A stretch of DNA of 64,000 bases from an uncultured Bacteroidales bacterium (GTDB lineage: Bacteria > Bacteroidota > Bacteroidia > Bacteroidales > FEN-979): contig CAIVAT010000190.1 of assembly GCA_903903985.1 (NCBI GenBank), forward strand, positions 48,405 through 112,404, given 5' to 3'. This document shows positions 18,249-26,804 of the stretch, in pieces. The notes beneath the pieces are model-generated. The model did no database searches. It was not told where the DNA came from and was given only the letters and a program-made list of their open reading frames with translations. How positions within the stretch are numbered: the first letter of the stretch is position 1; the number at the start of each line of letters is the position of its first letter. Made by a program: the position numbers and the translations under genes.

Positions 18249-20066
18249 TCAAACATGGGGGTCATTTTCAAGGATGATCCCCATGTTTTTCATCAGGAAA
18301 GAGGCGTTGAGGTTACGGCAAACGCCCGGTGAAAGTTTGTAGTCGATTTCCATCCGGTCGCCGGTAATCTGGATCTCAAAACAGAGGTTCTGGATATTAT
18401 CAGGATAATGGTTGATCAGTTCTCCCAGGGCAAGATCATGGGTGGCAAACAATCCTGCCAGTTTGTATTTCATCAGTTGCCTGATCAATGCGATCGATCC
18501 TGTTTGCTTGTCCGATGAGTTGGTCCCCTTCAGGATCTCATCCAGCAGGATCAGTTTCTCGCGGCCGCTTTCAAGTTCGGTGATGATCTCTTTCAACCGC
18601 CGGAGTTCTGCGTAAAAATAGGATTCCCGTTTTGCAAGCGAATCATTCGTGCGGATGCTGCTGTGGATTTCGATGGGGTAAAAGACCAGCCTGGAAGCAA
18701 AAACCGGTGCACCCATCATGGCCAGCAATAAATTGACGCCAACCGTACGCAGGAAGGTGCTCTTGCCTGACATGTTGGCCCCGGTGATGATGCGGAACTG
18801 GTTCCAGCCCAAGATTTCGATATCATTGGTTACACAGGCCTCCCAGGGAATCAGCGGATGGCCTATTTTTTCAGTTACAAAACAGAAACGATCCGTGGCC
18901 GGTTCAGGGTAAGTGTACCTGGGATTATTGAAAGCAAAGTTTCCAAGGCTCGCCAGCGCATCCAGCTCGGCAAGGACCCTGAACCATTCCGGAACCTGGC
19001 CGCCATAGGCCGACCGCCACCGCTCCACGGCGAGGAGCATGTGAATGTTGAACATGAAGAGCCCGTTCAGGATCACCGATACCAGGAGGTTGAGGTTTGA
19101 ATCCATCAGGTTTAATAGCCGTGAAAGCCGCCTGATGACCCGCCCGGGCATCTCCTTCACTCCGTTTCTGAGGTTGTTTTGCAGTTTGATATTGTAGTCA
19201 GCCTTAAAATGAGCCTCTTCGATCAAAGAGAGCGCCAGGGCATATTTTCGCAAAATATCAACCTGGGAGGTAATTGCCTGATGAACCGATTGGGTCTTTC
19301 GTCCGTACAAAAAAACAATCATCAATTGCAGCAATACCATTATTACCGGAACCTGGTAAGGCAGGGATCCGGTTGCAGACAGGATGATGAGCCCCATCGT
19401 AAGCGCCGGGAGGATGAAGGAGGAAAATCTCACCGGCTGCATCCATTGCATGCCTTCATTCCCTTTCAGCCATCCGTCAAGTGCCGCCAAATCGCCAAGT
19501 GATGTTTCCCGGCCGACAAAAATAAGCTGGAGCTGCTGCCGGAACTCAATGTTCTCCGAGAGTTCTGAGATCGCCTGCTGACGTGCATGAATTTCATCTC
19601 TGTAACTGATCGCACTGCTGAAATAATGAGCAAGCCTCTCCTTGCCGAAAATGGTCGATGCCCGGTTTACATACTGAAACAATGAACCTGTGCCAAAAAT
19701 ATCCAGGTCGTGGGTATAGGGATGGTCTTGGTTTACAAATTCATTGCCCGGGTCAAAACCTGAATAATCGCCATCCAGCATTTCGAGCTCCTGTTGATTG
19801 ATATGAATCAGATAATCAAACCGTTTGATCCCCTTTTTCAAATGGCTGTCGTACCATCCTGCGAGCAGGTATCCTGAAAAACAAAAGACCGAACCGGCGA
19901 TAAAACGAATACCAGGAAACCTGACGGCATAAAAAATGGATAAACCTGTCAGGATGAAGAGCAATAGCCTGAGCCAGGGGATCCACAGGAGAGGCTTCCT
20001 CAAACGGGCAATCCCGGTTGAGTAATCCGCTATACGCTGTTTATAAATCGAATCAGGGGAATTCAT
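18249..20066 (-). CDS. Membrane-anchored MutS-family ATPase
   Basis: 605 residues. Two hydrophobic segments lie near the N-terminus (LLLFILTGLSIFYAV and FIAGSVFCFSGYLLAGWY, about 30-70) and two more around 215-255. The middle (255-400) is helical, like the MutS core/lever. The C-terminal 200 residues are a MutS domain V ATPase: Walker A GANMSGKST near 430, Walker B LILLDEILKGTNSSDKQ near 505, and the switch histidine in LFATHDLALGEL. No N-terminal mismatch-recognition domain is present, so this is not MutS itself. The membrane segments suggest a role outside classical repair. The role is unknown. Confidence 0.82.
   Translation of the reverse strand: MNSPDSIYKQRIADYSTGIARLRKPLLWIPWLRLLLFILTGLSIFYAVRFPGIRFIAGSVFCFSGYLLAGWYDSHLKKGIKRFDYLIHINQQELEMLDGDYSGFDPGNEFVNQDHPYTHDLDIFGTGSLFQYVNRASTIFGKERLAHYFSSAISYRDEIHARQQAISELSENIEFRQQLQLIFVGRETSLGDLAALDGWLKGNEGMQWMQPVRFSSFILPALTMGLIILSATGSLPYQVPVIMVLLQLMIVFLYGRKTQSVHQAITSQVDILRKYALALSLIEEAHFKADYNIKLQNNLRNGVKEMPGRVIRRLSRLLNLMDSNLNLLVSVILNGLFMFNIHMLLAVERWRSAYGGQVPEWFRVLAELDALASLGNFAFNNPRYTYPEPATDRFCFVTEKIGHPLIPWEACVTNDIEILGWNQFRIITGANMSGKSTFLRTVGVNLLLAMMGAPVFASRLVFYPIEIHSSIRTNDSLAKRESYFYAELRRLKEIITELESGREKLILLDEILKGTNSSDKQTGSIALIRQLMKYKLAGLFATHDLALGELINHYPDNIQNLCFEIQITGDRMEIDYKLSPGVCRNLNASFLMKNMGIILENDPHV
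18251..18290 (+). terminator. Hairpin terminator of the M16 gene, overlapping the MutS-like C-terminus
   Basis: AAACATGGGG (18251-18260) pairs perfectly with CCCCATGTTT (18279-18288), followed by further T residues. It sits about 47 nt after the M16 stop. The same bases encode the last dozen residues of the convergent MutS-like protein. Confidence 0.65.
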
Positions 20067-20236
20067 GTCAGAAACTGTCAGTTATTGAATCTGCTTTCAA
20101 AATACTCATTGATCTCAGAGCTCAATGTTAAGTTTTAACCGCAAAGAACCGCAGGTTTTTCGCAATGCACGCAAAGAAAAAAGGCATGAGTTTTTCAAAA
20201 AGATGGTTCGCTATAAAAACGTGAATCATAAATTCT
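20067..20236. other. Intergenic stretch with CGCAAAG-type repeats
   Basis: About 170 nt between the MutS-like gene and sufD. It holds AACCGCAAAGAACCGCAGG and GCACGCAAAG, a CGCAAAG-rich motif seen in many Bacteroidota intergenic regions. No gene was recognised. Confidence 0.4.
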
Positions 20237-21646
20237 TCAGATTTTCCCCAGGTCAATCTGAAACTCTATCGGGTGTTCCGGGGTACTGCAATGCAGCACA
20301 CACTGTTCACAGATCTGTAGTTCACCCTGAAGCCGTTTCTTAACCATGTCTTCAATGCGCTGGCGCAATTGCGGGATGGCAATCCTGGCAACGATCTCGT
20401 CGGCAAAAGCAAACATCAGCAGCATGCGGGCAGTTTCCTCCCCAATGCCACGCTGACGCAGATAGAACATTGATTCCTGGTCAAGTTGCCCGGTGGTGGA
20501 ACCGTGGGAGCATTTAACGTCGTCATTATAAATTTCCAGGAAAGGTTTTGAGTTAACCCTTGCCGTATCGGTGAGCAAAATGTTTTTATTGCTCTGGCGG
20601 GCATCGGTTTTTGCGGCATCACGGCGAACAAGCACATGGCCGTTGAAGATGGCCCGGGCATGTTCATCAAGAATTCCCTTGAATGTCTCACTGCTTGTAC
20701 ATCCGGGATAGGCATGGTCAATAAACAAGTTGTTGTCGACATGTTGTTTGCGGTCCATGAGATAAAGGCCGTAAATACTGGCATTTCCATTTGGTCCATT
20801 GAAAAGCACCCTGATGTTGTTCCGGAGCAGCCCGCCATTCAGGGAGAGGTAGTGAGAATCGAGGCTGGCCGATGCTGCCATCCTGAAAAATACCGAACTG
20901 ATCAGCGTACTGTTGTTGTTGAGGTTCTGAAGTTTGTAATGATCCATCGCGCCATGTTCGCCCAAATGAACCTCTGTGACAACATTCGAAAAACTGGCCT
21001 GGTGGTTGTATGAATCGTCACAATGTACCAGGGAAAGCATGGCATTGGAACCCACAATGATGAGGTTGCGTGACTGCAGGAAAAGATTTTCATCATGGTG
21101 AATGACATTGATCAGCTGCACGGGCTTGGGACTTTTCACGTTGTCGGGCACGTAAATGAACACACCGTCCTGGGTAAAAGCCGTGTTCAGCGCGGTGAAA
21201 CCATCGTTGGTGTCATCGGCAATGGTGCCGAAATACTTTTCAATTAATTGCGGGTATTTCTTCCTGGCTTCAGCCAGGCTGCCCATGATGATTCCATTTC
21301 CAAGTTCCATCAACGGGACATCCTTTGAAACATACCAGCCATTCAACTGCCCGATCACGGCAGTATCCAGGTGTGGAATATTGCATCGGAATACCTTTTG
21401 AACATCAACCTCTTCCATCGGTTGAAGATGGTAATCATAGCCGCGCTCAAAACTCTCTTCTAAACTGGTCAGCCGCCATGACTCCATGCTGGTATCCGGG
21501 AACCCCAGTTTTGCAAAGGAAGCCATGGCCTTTACCCGGGTCACATTGAGACCGGGAGTGTCATTGGCTGAAAGAAATGCACGGTTTTTTTCGAAAAGGT
21601 CGATAAACCGTTTTTGGGTAACAGGTTCTTTAGATTCGGTTTGCAT
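20237..21646 (-). CDS. sufD: Fe-S cluster assembly protein SufD
   Basis: 469 residues. The N-terminus is helical (PDTSMESWRLTSLEE, the typical W-R/K-T-x-L motif). The right-handed beta-helix core (about 130-400) includes FNGHVLVRRDAAKTDARQSNKN and the conserved KPFLEIYNDDVKCSHGSTTGQ near 355-375. SufD pairs with SufB and the SufC ATPase in the SufBC2D scaffold that assembles [4Fe-4S] clusters. It is the last gene of the minus-strand order sufB-sufC-sufD. A short GC-rich repeat (21667-21705) separates it from sufC. Confidence 0.95.
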   Translation of the reverse strand: MQTESKEPVTQKRFIDLFEKNRAFLSANDTPGLNVTRVKAMASFAKLGFPDTSMESWRLTSLEESFERGYDYHLQPMEEVDVQKVFRCNIPHLDTAVIGQLNGWYVSKDVPLMELGNGIIMGSLAEARKKYPQLIEKYFGTIADDTNDGFTALNTAFTQDGVFIYVPDNVKSPKPVQLINVIHHDENLFLQSRNLIIVGSNAMLSLVHCDDSYNHQASFSNVVTEVHLGEHGAMDHYKLQNLNNNSTLISSVFFRMAASASLDSHYLSLNGGLLRNNIRVLFNGPNGNASIYGLYLMDRKQHVDNNLFIDHAYPGCTSSETFKGILDEHARAIFNGHVLVRRDAAKTDARQSNKNILLTDTARVNSKPFLEIYNDDVKCSHGSTTGQLDQESMFYLRQRGIGEETARMLLMFAFADEIVARIAIPQLRQRIEDMVKKRLQGELQICEQCVLHCSTPEHPIEFQIDLGKI

Positions 21647-21666
21647 TGATATGATTTTACCTGCAC

Positions 21667-21705
21667 CTCCCGGTCCTTCTCCGTCACTTGGGGAGAGGGG
21701 GAGAG
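21667..21705. repeat. GC-rich intergenic palindrome, copy A (sufC-sufD junction)
   Basis: CTCCCGGTCCTTCTCCGTCA followed by CTTGGGGAGAGGGGGAGAG. A C-rich arm is followed by a G-rich arm, the same composition and order as three other copies in this window (22495-22545, 36021-36062, 41329-41401). Confidence 0.6.
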
Positions 21706-21710
21706 ATGTG

Positions 21711-22463
21711 CTACTTTTGTTCTTTTTTTATCCAGTCATAACCTTTTTCTTCCAGTTCGAGCGCCAGTTCCTTCCCGCCAGATTTAACGATCCTGCCCTC
21801 GAACAACACATGTACAAAATCCGGAACAATATAGTCGAGCAGCCGCTGGTAATGGGTGATCACGACGAAGGCATTGTCGGGGCGGCGCAGCTTGTTCACG
21901 CCATTGGCAACGATGCGCAAGGCATCGATGTCGAGCCCGGAATCAGTTTCATCGAGAATGGCGAGCATGGGCTCGAGCATCGCCATTTGAAAAATTTCGT
22001 TCTTTTTCTTTTCTCCCCCTGAGAATCCTTCGTTGACCGATCGGTTTGTGAGGTTGGAAGTAATCTCAACCAGTCTTTTCTTTTCCTCCATCAAACGGAG
22101 GAATTCACCTCCCGGCAACGGGTCTAGTCCTTTGAACTTACGTACCTCATTCACGGCAGTACGCATAAAATTGGTGATGCTCACCCCCGGAATTTCCACC
22201 GGGTACTGGAAGCCAAGAAAGATCCCTTCACGGGCGCGGTCCTCAATGGAGAGTTTCTTCAGATCCTTGCCTTTGTAAAGAATCTCCCCGGCGGTAACAT
22301 CAAATACCTCGCGGCCGGCAATCACTGATGCCAAAGTGCTTTTCCCGGTTCCATTCGGCCCCATGATGGCATGTATTTCCCCTTTGTCTACATCAAGGTT
22401 CACTCCCCTGAGAATTTCCTTGCCGTGGATGCCGGCGTGTAAGTTTTTAATTTGTAATAACAT
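21711..22463 (-). CDS. sufC: Fe-S cluster assembly ATPase SufC
   Basis: 250 residues, the normal size for this ABC-type ATPase. Visible motifs are Walker [12 protein letters not shown] near residue 35, the Q-loop in [14 protein letters not shown], the ABC signature [12 protein letters not shown] near 145, Walker [17 protein letters not shown], and the switch histidine in [13 protein letters not shown]. SufC powers the SufB-SufD scaffold. The gene is the middle member of sufB-sufC-sufD; gaps of about 60-80 nt on each side are filled by short GC-rich repeats. Confidence 0.97.
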   Translation of the reverse strand: MLLQIKNLHAGIHGKEILRGVNLDVDKGEIHAIMGPNGTGKSTLASVIAGREVFDVTAGEILYKGKDLKKLSIEDRAREGIFLGFQYPVEIPGVSITNFMRTAVNEVRKFKGLDPLPGGEFLRLMEEKKRLVEITSNLTNRSVNEGFSGGEKKKNEIFQMAMLEPMLAILDETDSGLDIDALRIVANGVNKLRRPDNAFVVITHYQRLLDYIVPDFVHVLFEGRIVKSGGKELALELEEKGYDWIKKEQK

Positions 22464-22494
22464 ATATTATAAATTCAAATTTCAAAATAATGCC

Positions 22495-22545
22495 TCTTCC
22501 CCCGTCCCCCTCTCCCTTATGAGTAGGAGTGGAAGGGGTGAGGTC
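22495..22545. repeat. GC-rich intergenic palindrome, copy B (sufB-sufC junction)
   Basis: CCCCCGTCCCCCTCTCCC, a spacer, then AGTGGAAGGGGTGAGGTCA. The terminal TCA is the reverse complement of the sufB stop codon, so the repeat edge supplies the stop. Confidence 0.6.
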
Positions 22546-24001
22546 AGCCGACACTTCCTTCCAAACTGATTGACAGCAATTTCTGCGCTTCCATAGCGAA
22601 CTCCATCGGAAGCTGTTTCAATACCTCTTTTGCATAACCGTTGACGATCAGTCCGATGGCGCTTTCTGCCGAAATTCCACGTTGCTGGCAATAAAAGAGC
22701 TGGTCTTCCGAAATTTTAGAAGTAGTTGCTTCATGCTCCACGATGGAGGATTTATTGTCAACCTGGATGTAAGGCCAGGTGTGCGCACCGCATTTGGCGC
22801 CCAGCAGCAGTGAATCGCACTGGCTGTAATTTCTGGAATTAATGGCATTCTTTGAAATTCTAACCAGTCCGCGGTAAGAATTATTGCTCTTTCCGGCTGA
22901 AATTCCTTTGGAAATGATGGTACTCCGCGTGTTTTTCCCCAGGTGCATCATTTTTGTTCCTGTATCGGCCTGCTGATAATTGTTTGTTACGGCAACCGAA
23001 TAGAATTCCCCTACCGAATGATCGCCCAATAAGATGCAGCTTGGATATTTCCAGGTTATGGACGAACCGGTTTCAACCTGTGTCCAGCTGATCTTTGAAT
23101 TGTTTCCCTTGCAGATGCCCCGTTTCGTTACAAAATTGTAAATCCCGCCAAGCCCGTTTTTATCGCCGGGATACCAGTTTTGCACCGTTGAATATTTGAC
23201 TTCGGCATCTTTCATGGCAATGATTTCAACGATGGCGGCATGAAGCTGGTTTTCATCGCGTTGTGGCGCTGTGCAGCCTTCCATATAACTCACATAGGCG
23301 CCTTCCTCTGCCACAATGAGCGTACGTTCAAACTGCCCGGTGTTGGCAGCATTGATACGGAAGTAGGTAGACAGTTCCATTGGGCATCGGACTCCTTTCG
23401 GGATGAAACAGAAAGACCCGTCGCTGAAAACGGCTGAATTGAGTGCTGCGAAATAGTTATCTGTGTATGGAACCACCGAACCCATATATTGCTTCACCAG
23501 TTCGGGATGGTTTTGCACCGCTTCGCTGAAGGAACAAAAAATGATCCCGTGCTTTGAAAGGGTCTCGGAGAACGTAGTCTTCACCGAAACACTATCGATT
23601 ACAGCGTCGACAGCCACACCGGCCACACCGGCCAGTTTTTTCTGTTCATCAAGGGAGATGCCAAGTTTGTTGAAAGTGGCAAGTAATTCAGGGTCAACCT
23701 CATCGATACTTGTCAGTTCCTTTTTTTTCTTTGGTGCGGCATAAAAGATGATTTCCTGGAAATTGATCGGGTCGATGTTCAGGTGGGCCCATTTGGGTTG
23801 CACCATGGTCAGCCAGTGGCGGTATGCCTTCAACCGGAATTCCAGCATGAACCCGGGTTCGTTTTTTTTCGTGGAGATATAGCGGATGGTATCTTCGGAA
23901 AGCCCGACTGGTGCATATTCCGTTTCAATATCCGTAACAAACCCGTACTTGTAATCCCCTTGGGTAACCTCTTCCAGTATATTGTTTGCTTCAGATTCCA
24001 T
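22544..24001 (-). CDS. sufB: Fe-S cluster assembly protein SufB
   Basis: 485 residues, a full-length SufB. The N-terminus contains [20 protein letters not shown]. The core has [52 protein letters not shown] and [20 protein letters not shown], all typical of SufB, and the C-terminus holds the conserved [20 protein letters not shown]. SufB accepts sulfur from SufS/SufE and is the main scaffold subunit. It is the first gene of the minus-strand suf operon, with candidate -7 boxes upstream. sufS and sufE are elsewhere in the window (50953 and 54978). Confidence 0.97.
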   Translation of the reverse strand: MESEANNILEEVTQGDYKYGFVTDIETEYAPVGLSEDTIRYISTKKNEPGFMLEFRLKAYRHWLTMVQPKWAHLNIDPINFQEIIFYAAPKKKKELTSIDEVDPELLATFNKLGISLDEQKKLAGVAGVAVDAVIDSVSVKTTFSETLSKHGIIFCSFSEAVQNHPELVKQYMGSVVPYTDNYFAALNSAVFSDGSFCFIPKGVRCPMELSTYFRINAANTGQFERTLIVAEEGAYVSYMEGCTAPQRDENQLHAAIVEIIAMKDAEVKYSTVQNWYPGDKNGLGGIYNFVTKRGICKGNNSKISWTQVETGSSITWKYPSCILLGDHSVGEFYSVAVTNNYQQADTGTKMMHLGKNTRSTIISKGISAGKSNNSYRGLVRISKNAINSRNYSQCDSLLLGAKCGAHTWPYIQVDNKSSIVEHEATTSKISEDQLFYCQQRGISAESAIGLIVNGYAKEVLKQLPMEFAMEAQKLLSISLEGSVG

Positions 24002-24069
24002 GAATCAATAATTTAGAACAAATCTAATCATTTTTCGTGCCACTTCAACTGTTGCGACAAATTGACTGA

Positions 24070-24077
24070 CAAAGATA
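24070..24077 (-). promoter_or_regulatory. Putative -7 element of the sufBCD operon
   Basis: Minus-strand TATCTTTG matches TAnnTTTG, about 70 nt before the sufB ATG. A second candidate, TAGATTTG, lies at 24026-24019. Neither has a convincing -33 TTTG. Confidence 0.4.
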
Positions 24078-24199
24078 CAATAATTTAGGTATTGGAATGC
24101 CTGTTTAGAAAAAAAGTGACGAACAGACAAACGGATGAGCAGACGGGAGTTTGACTACGCTGCAATTCCTATATCGCAATTTGTAAATCCAAAATTCCC

Positions 24200-25243
24200 T
24201 CAGGGTTGTTCGTACCGGAAAAAGTTATCAAGGTTGTAACCGGCAGAGATCAGCTCCTCTCGGTTTTTTTTATAGAAACCAATGATCGATTCAATGGGCA
24301 CGACTGCATTCAAACCATACTGGATGTTGTCGCTCCTGCCGACAAAGAGCTCCCCGGTATAGGGCAGCCAATCGGGTGAACGCTGCTGGTCGGATGACGG
24401 TTTGAGAAACTCTTCCCTGGTTGAATTAACAGTTTTAACCATCCCTGTCAGTTCGAAATTCGACATCCCGCTCCTGATTGCAAGAATGATCCCACCGCTG
24501 TAGCCTTTGTTTAACAGGGCATCGATGGAGAATTCGCCCATCGGCCTTTTGGGGGCAAGGCTGACGATCCCTGTTGTAACTGCCTGGCTGCCCAACGGAT
24601 AGCCAAAAACATACACAAAGCTCCCCCAAGCCAGATTTCTGGCATGGCCGGTCAGATAAGGGAATGGGATCACCGTATCGGTCAGGCTTTCACAATTTTT
24701 TCCAAGGATGGCGATATCGGATGAAACGTCGGATGCAAGCACCCTGAAAGTGCCGCAGGAAGAAATTTCTTTCACCCAGTTTTCCTGCTTTTCCTTGATC
24801 GAAATGCTTTGTATGTATCGCGAAGGATCTCCATCCGTTGGTTCAAAATAACTGATCAGTGTATCGGGGGATATAACGATGTGAGCACAAGTGAGCAGCG
24901 CAACCCTGGAATCAGCATTGCCAATGATCGTAGCCGAACCAAATACCGTTTCGTTTGTGGAAACCACACCCCAGGATGCCTTTTTGTAGTTCCCCTGTTG
25001 AAGATGGTAACCGGTGATATGTGCATCCCGTTTGAACTGGTAGGTCGTATAGGATGAGACACTGTAAACTTTCTTTACCGATCGTGTGACAGTTTCAATC
25101 TGGACGGAGGCGTTTTCAGTTGGGAAACAACTGCTATAACCATTGGCAGGTCCTTCTTTTTTAGCGGCATTGATATTGTGGTTCACGCAACCAGAAAACA
25201 TGAACAGAAAAAGAATAGGTAAAGAAAAAATGGCCCGTTTCAT
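24200..25243 (-). CDS. Trypsin-like serine protease lipoprotein
   Basis: 347 residues from the ATG at 25243, which gives the lipoprotein signal MKRAIFSLPILFLFMFSGC; a longer in-frame reading would overlap the neighbour and bury the signal. The fold looks like a chymotrypsin/trypsin-type protease. The catalytic His is in VALLTCAHIV, the Asp in SSDIAILG and the Ser in NKGYSGGIIL (GxSGG). The segment FVYVFGYPLGSQAVTTGIVS matches the strand before the serine in HtrA-like proteases. No PDZ domain follows. It is probably an envelope-anchored protease of unknown substrate. Confidence 0.78.
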   Translation of the reverse strand: MKRAIFSLPILFLFMFSGCVNHNINAAKKEGPANGYSSCFPTENASVQIETVTRSVKKVYSVSSYTTYQFKRDAHITGYHLQQGNYKKASWGVVSTNETVFGSATIIGNADSRVALLTCAHIVISPDTLISYFEPTDGDPSRYIQSISIKEKQENWVKEISSCGTFRVLASDVSSDIAILGKNCESLTDTVIPFPYLTGHARNLAWGSFVYVFGYPLGSQAVTTGIVSLAPKRPMGEFSIDALLNKGYSGGIILAIRSGMSNFELTGMVKTVNSTREEFLKPSSDQQRSPDWLPYTGELFVGRSDNIQYGLNAVVPIESIIGFYKKNREELISAGYNLDNFFRYEQP

Positions 25244-25280
25244 AATTTTTAACGATACAGGGTTTGGTAGAGGTTTTTCT

Positions 25281-25826
25281 TTAATATTTATTGAATGAGC
25301 AAATTTCAGCAGTTGTTTTCCTGGTTTTAATCCTGATCTGTTCCTTTGCCGGATAACCGATTGCAATAATCAGTTCAATGCGTTTGTTCTTTGGAATTTT
25401 CAATAACTGCTTCACTTTGGTTTCGTCAAACCAACCCATGATGCAGGTGCCAAGACCCTCGGCGGCGCCCTGGAGACAGAAATGAGCAACAGCGATTCCT
25501 ATATCCAGCAAGGGATAAGGCTTGTCTTTAAGCAGGGTGCCGATTTTCAATGTAAGATTTGCCTCTTCACGAACCACTGCGACAAGAATGGGAGCCTGGC
25601 GCGTAAAATGATTAAAACCCAGCAACCTGGATGCAGCCGCCTGGGCTACCTTGTCCTTTAAAACCGGATCATCAACGACCACAAGTTTCCATGGCTGTGC
25701 ATTACAGGCTGAGGGAGAAAGCCGTACTGCTTCAATGCAGCGCTCCAGCTTTTCAGGTTCAATGGCCCGGTTCGGATCATAGGCGCGAACACTTTGCCGG
25801 TGCTGAACCAATTCAAGAAAATCCAT
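25281..25826 (-). CDS. Nitroreductase family protein
   Basis: 181 residues of the NAD(P)H-dependent FMN nitroreductase fold. FMN-binding features are RQSVRAYDPNR at residues 10-20, SPSACNAQPWKLVVV at 37-51, and GAAEGLGTCIMGWF near 118-131. The C-terminal region has IPKNKRIELIIAIGYPAKEQ. Such enzymes reduce quinones, nitro compounds or related substrates; the true substrate cannot be told. TACCTTTG just upstream may be its -7 box. Confidence 0.92.
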   Translation of the reverse strand: MDFLELVQHRQSVRAYDPNRAIEPEKLERCIEAVRLSPSACNAQPWKLVVVDDPVLKDKVAQAAASRLLGFNHFTRQAPILVAVVREEANLTLKIGTLLKDKPYPLLDIGIAVAHFCLQGAAEGLGTCIMGWFDETKVKQLLKIPKNKRIELIIAIGYPAKEQIRIKTRKTTAEICSFNKY

Positions 25827-25842
25827 AGATCAGTTTGATTCG

Positions 25843-25850
25843 CAAAGGTA
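25843..25850 (-). promoter_or_regulatory. Putative -7 element of the nitroreductase gene
   Basis: Minus-strand TACCTTTG (TAnnTTTG), 16 nt before the ATG at 25826. No good -33 element was seen. Confidence 0.5.
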
Positions 25851-25974
25851 GGCAGAAAACATAAAAGATACTGTCATCCCGAAATTTTCAACAAACGGTT
25901 TTCGTATGTCAAATTGTTTTAATTTAGTTCGGAAAAATTCATTCTCCGCATCAATAATAAAGTAATTGATTACC

Positions 25975-26319
25975 ATGGAAATAACAGGTAAAGTCATTAA
26001 AATATTGCCGCTTCAATCGGGCGAAGGGAAGAACGGAACATGGAAAAAGCAGGAATTCATTCTTGAAACCAATGCACAAATACCCCGGAAAATATGTTTT
26101 TCACTCTGGGGAGATAAAATCGATCAGTTTAAACTGTCGGACGGAGAAGACGCCGAAGTGTCCTTTGATCTTGAGAGCCGCGAATTCAACAACCGGTGGT
26201 ATACCGAAGCCAAAGCCTGGAAGATCGTTAAAAAAAGCACCGGCCAGGCCATTCCACCTGAACAGGAGCCGCTTCCCGGCTACTATGAGATGCCAGGGGA
26301 TGATGGAATGCCTTTTTAG
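25975..26319 (+). CDS. DUF3127 domain protein (OB-fold-like)
   Basis: 114 residues from the ATG at 25975 (MEITGKVIKILPLQSGEGKN); a TTG at 25966 is less likely. The pattern GKV-x-LP-xxSG-xxGxWKKQEFILET followed by SLWGDKIDQF and a beta strand VSFDLESREFNNRWYTEAKAWKI is the DUF3127 family, common in Bacteroidota and similar in pattern to single-strand-DNA-binding OB folds. The short acidic tail (EPLPGYYEMPGDDGMPF) recalls the C-terminal tip of SSB, which ends in DDxPF. It may bind nucleic acid; this is inference from fold resemblance. Confidence 0.8.
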   Translation: MEITGKVIKILPLQSGEGKNGTWKKQEFILETNAQIPRKICFSLWGDKIDQFKLSDGEDAEVSFDLESREFNNRWYTEAKAWKIVKKSTGQAIPPEQEPLPGYYEMPGDDGMPF

Positions 26320-26358
26320 AACGACAGACCAACCGCATAAACCCTAATACCAAAAGTT

Positions 26359-26460
26359 ATGTCAAAAGGACAAGATCAAAAAAAAGAGGTCAAGAAAGAG
26401 CCGACAAAAACGCTGAAGGAGAAAAGGCTGGAAAAAAAAGAAAAGAAAGCTAAGAAATAA
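26359..26460 (+). CDS. Small lysine-rich protein, 33 residues
   Basis: An ATG at 26359 opens MSKGQDQKKEVKKEPTKTLK, continues with lysine/glutamate pairs and stops at TAA 26458-26460. Of 33 residues roughly half are Lys and the rest are mostly Glu, Thr, Gln. It starts 39 nt after the DUF3127 gene, on the same strand, and is probably in the same transcript. I recall similar short MSKG...KTLKEKR proteins in Bacteroidota, but have no domain name for them. The protein is likely helical and nucleic-acid- or ribosome-associated by charge alone; no function is claimed. Confidence 0.6.
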   Translation: MSKGQDQKKEVKKEPTKTLKEKRLEKKEKKAKK

Positions 26461-26804
26461 CCAGCCATCCCTCCCCGGGATTGATTTTCCGCGTTGTGCA
26501 ATCATATTTTGTAATCGTCAGATGGGCTTCCATGCTGATGGATTTTTATTTTTCTTCAATATTGGAGAAAGGTCATTATATTTGTATAGTTCCTCCTGTT
26601 TAACCCTTCCCAAAGCCAGTGTTAAAAAATGTTAACATTGTGTAAATGTCAAGTTTTTATCGTAGATTTGTTTAATTAATCTAAATTAATAATTGTTAAT
26701 TAAGTAACAAGACGATCATAAAAATTCACCTGATCATGAATTTGTTTCCATTATATACTGATCCTATCTGTTGATTCACCAACTGATTCCCAAAAAAACC
26801 AACA
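26461..26804. other. Intergenic region, AT-rich leader of the 1716-aa protein gene
   Basis: 344 nt without a gene. It contains two candidate -7 boxes, TATATTTG at 26577-26584 and TAGATTTG at 26663-26670, and an AT-rich tract (26670-26710). No structured RNA was recognised. Confidence 0.5.
26638..26670 (+). promoter_or_regulatory. Putative promoter for the 1716-aa T9SS protein
   Basis: TTG at 26638-26640 and TAGATTTG at 26663-26670, 22 nt apart. The predicted 5' leader is about 130 nt. Confidence 0.45.

Noticed and set aside
20120..20200. A possible regulatory RNA in the CGCAAAG-rich stretch
   Set aside because: No stable fold or known RNA motif could be seen; the text is a common low-complexity intergenic repeat.
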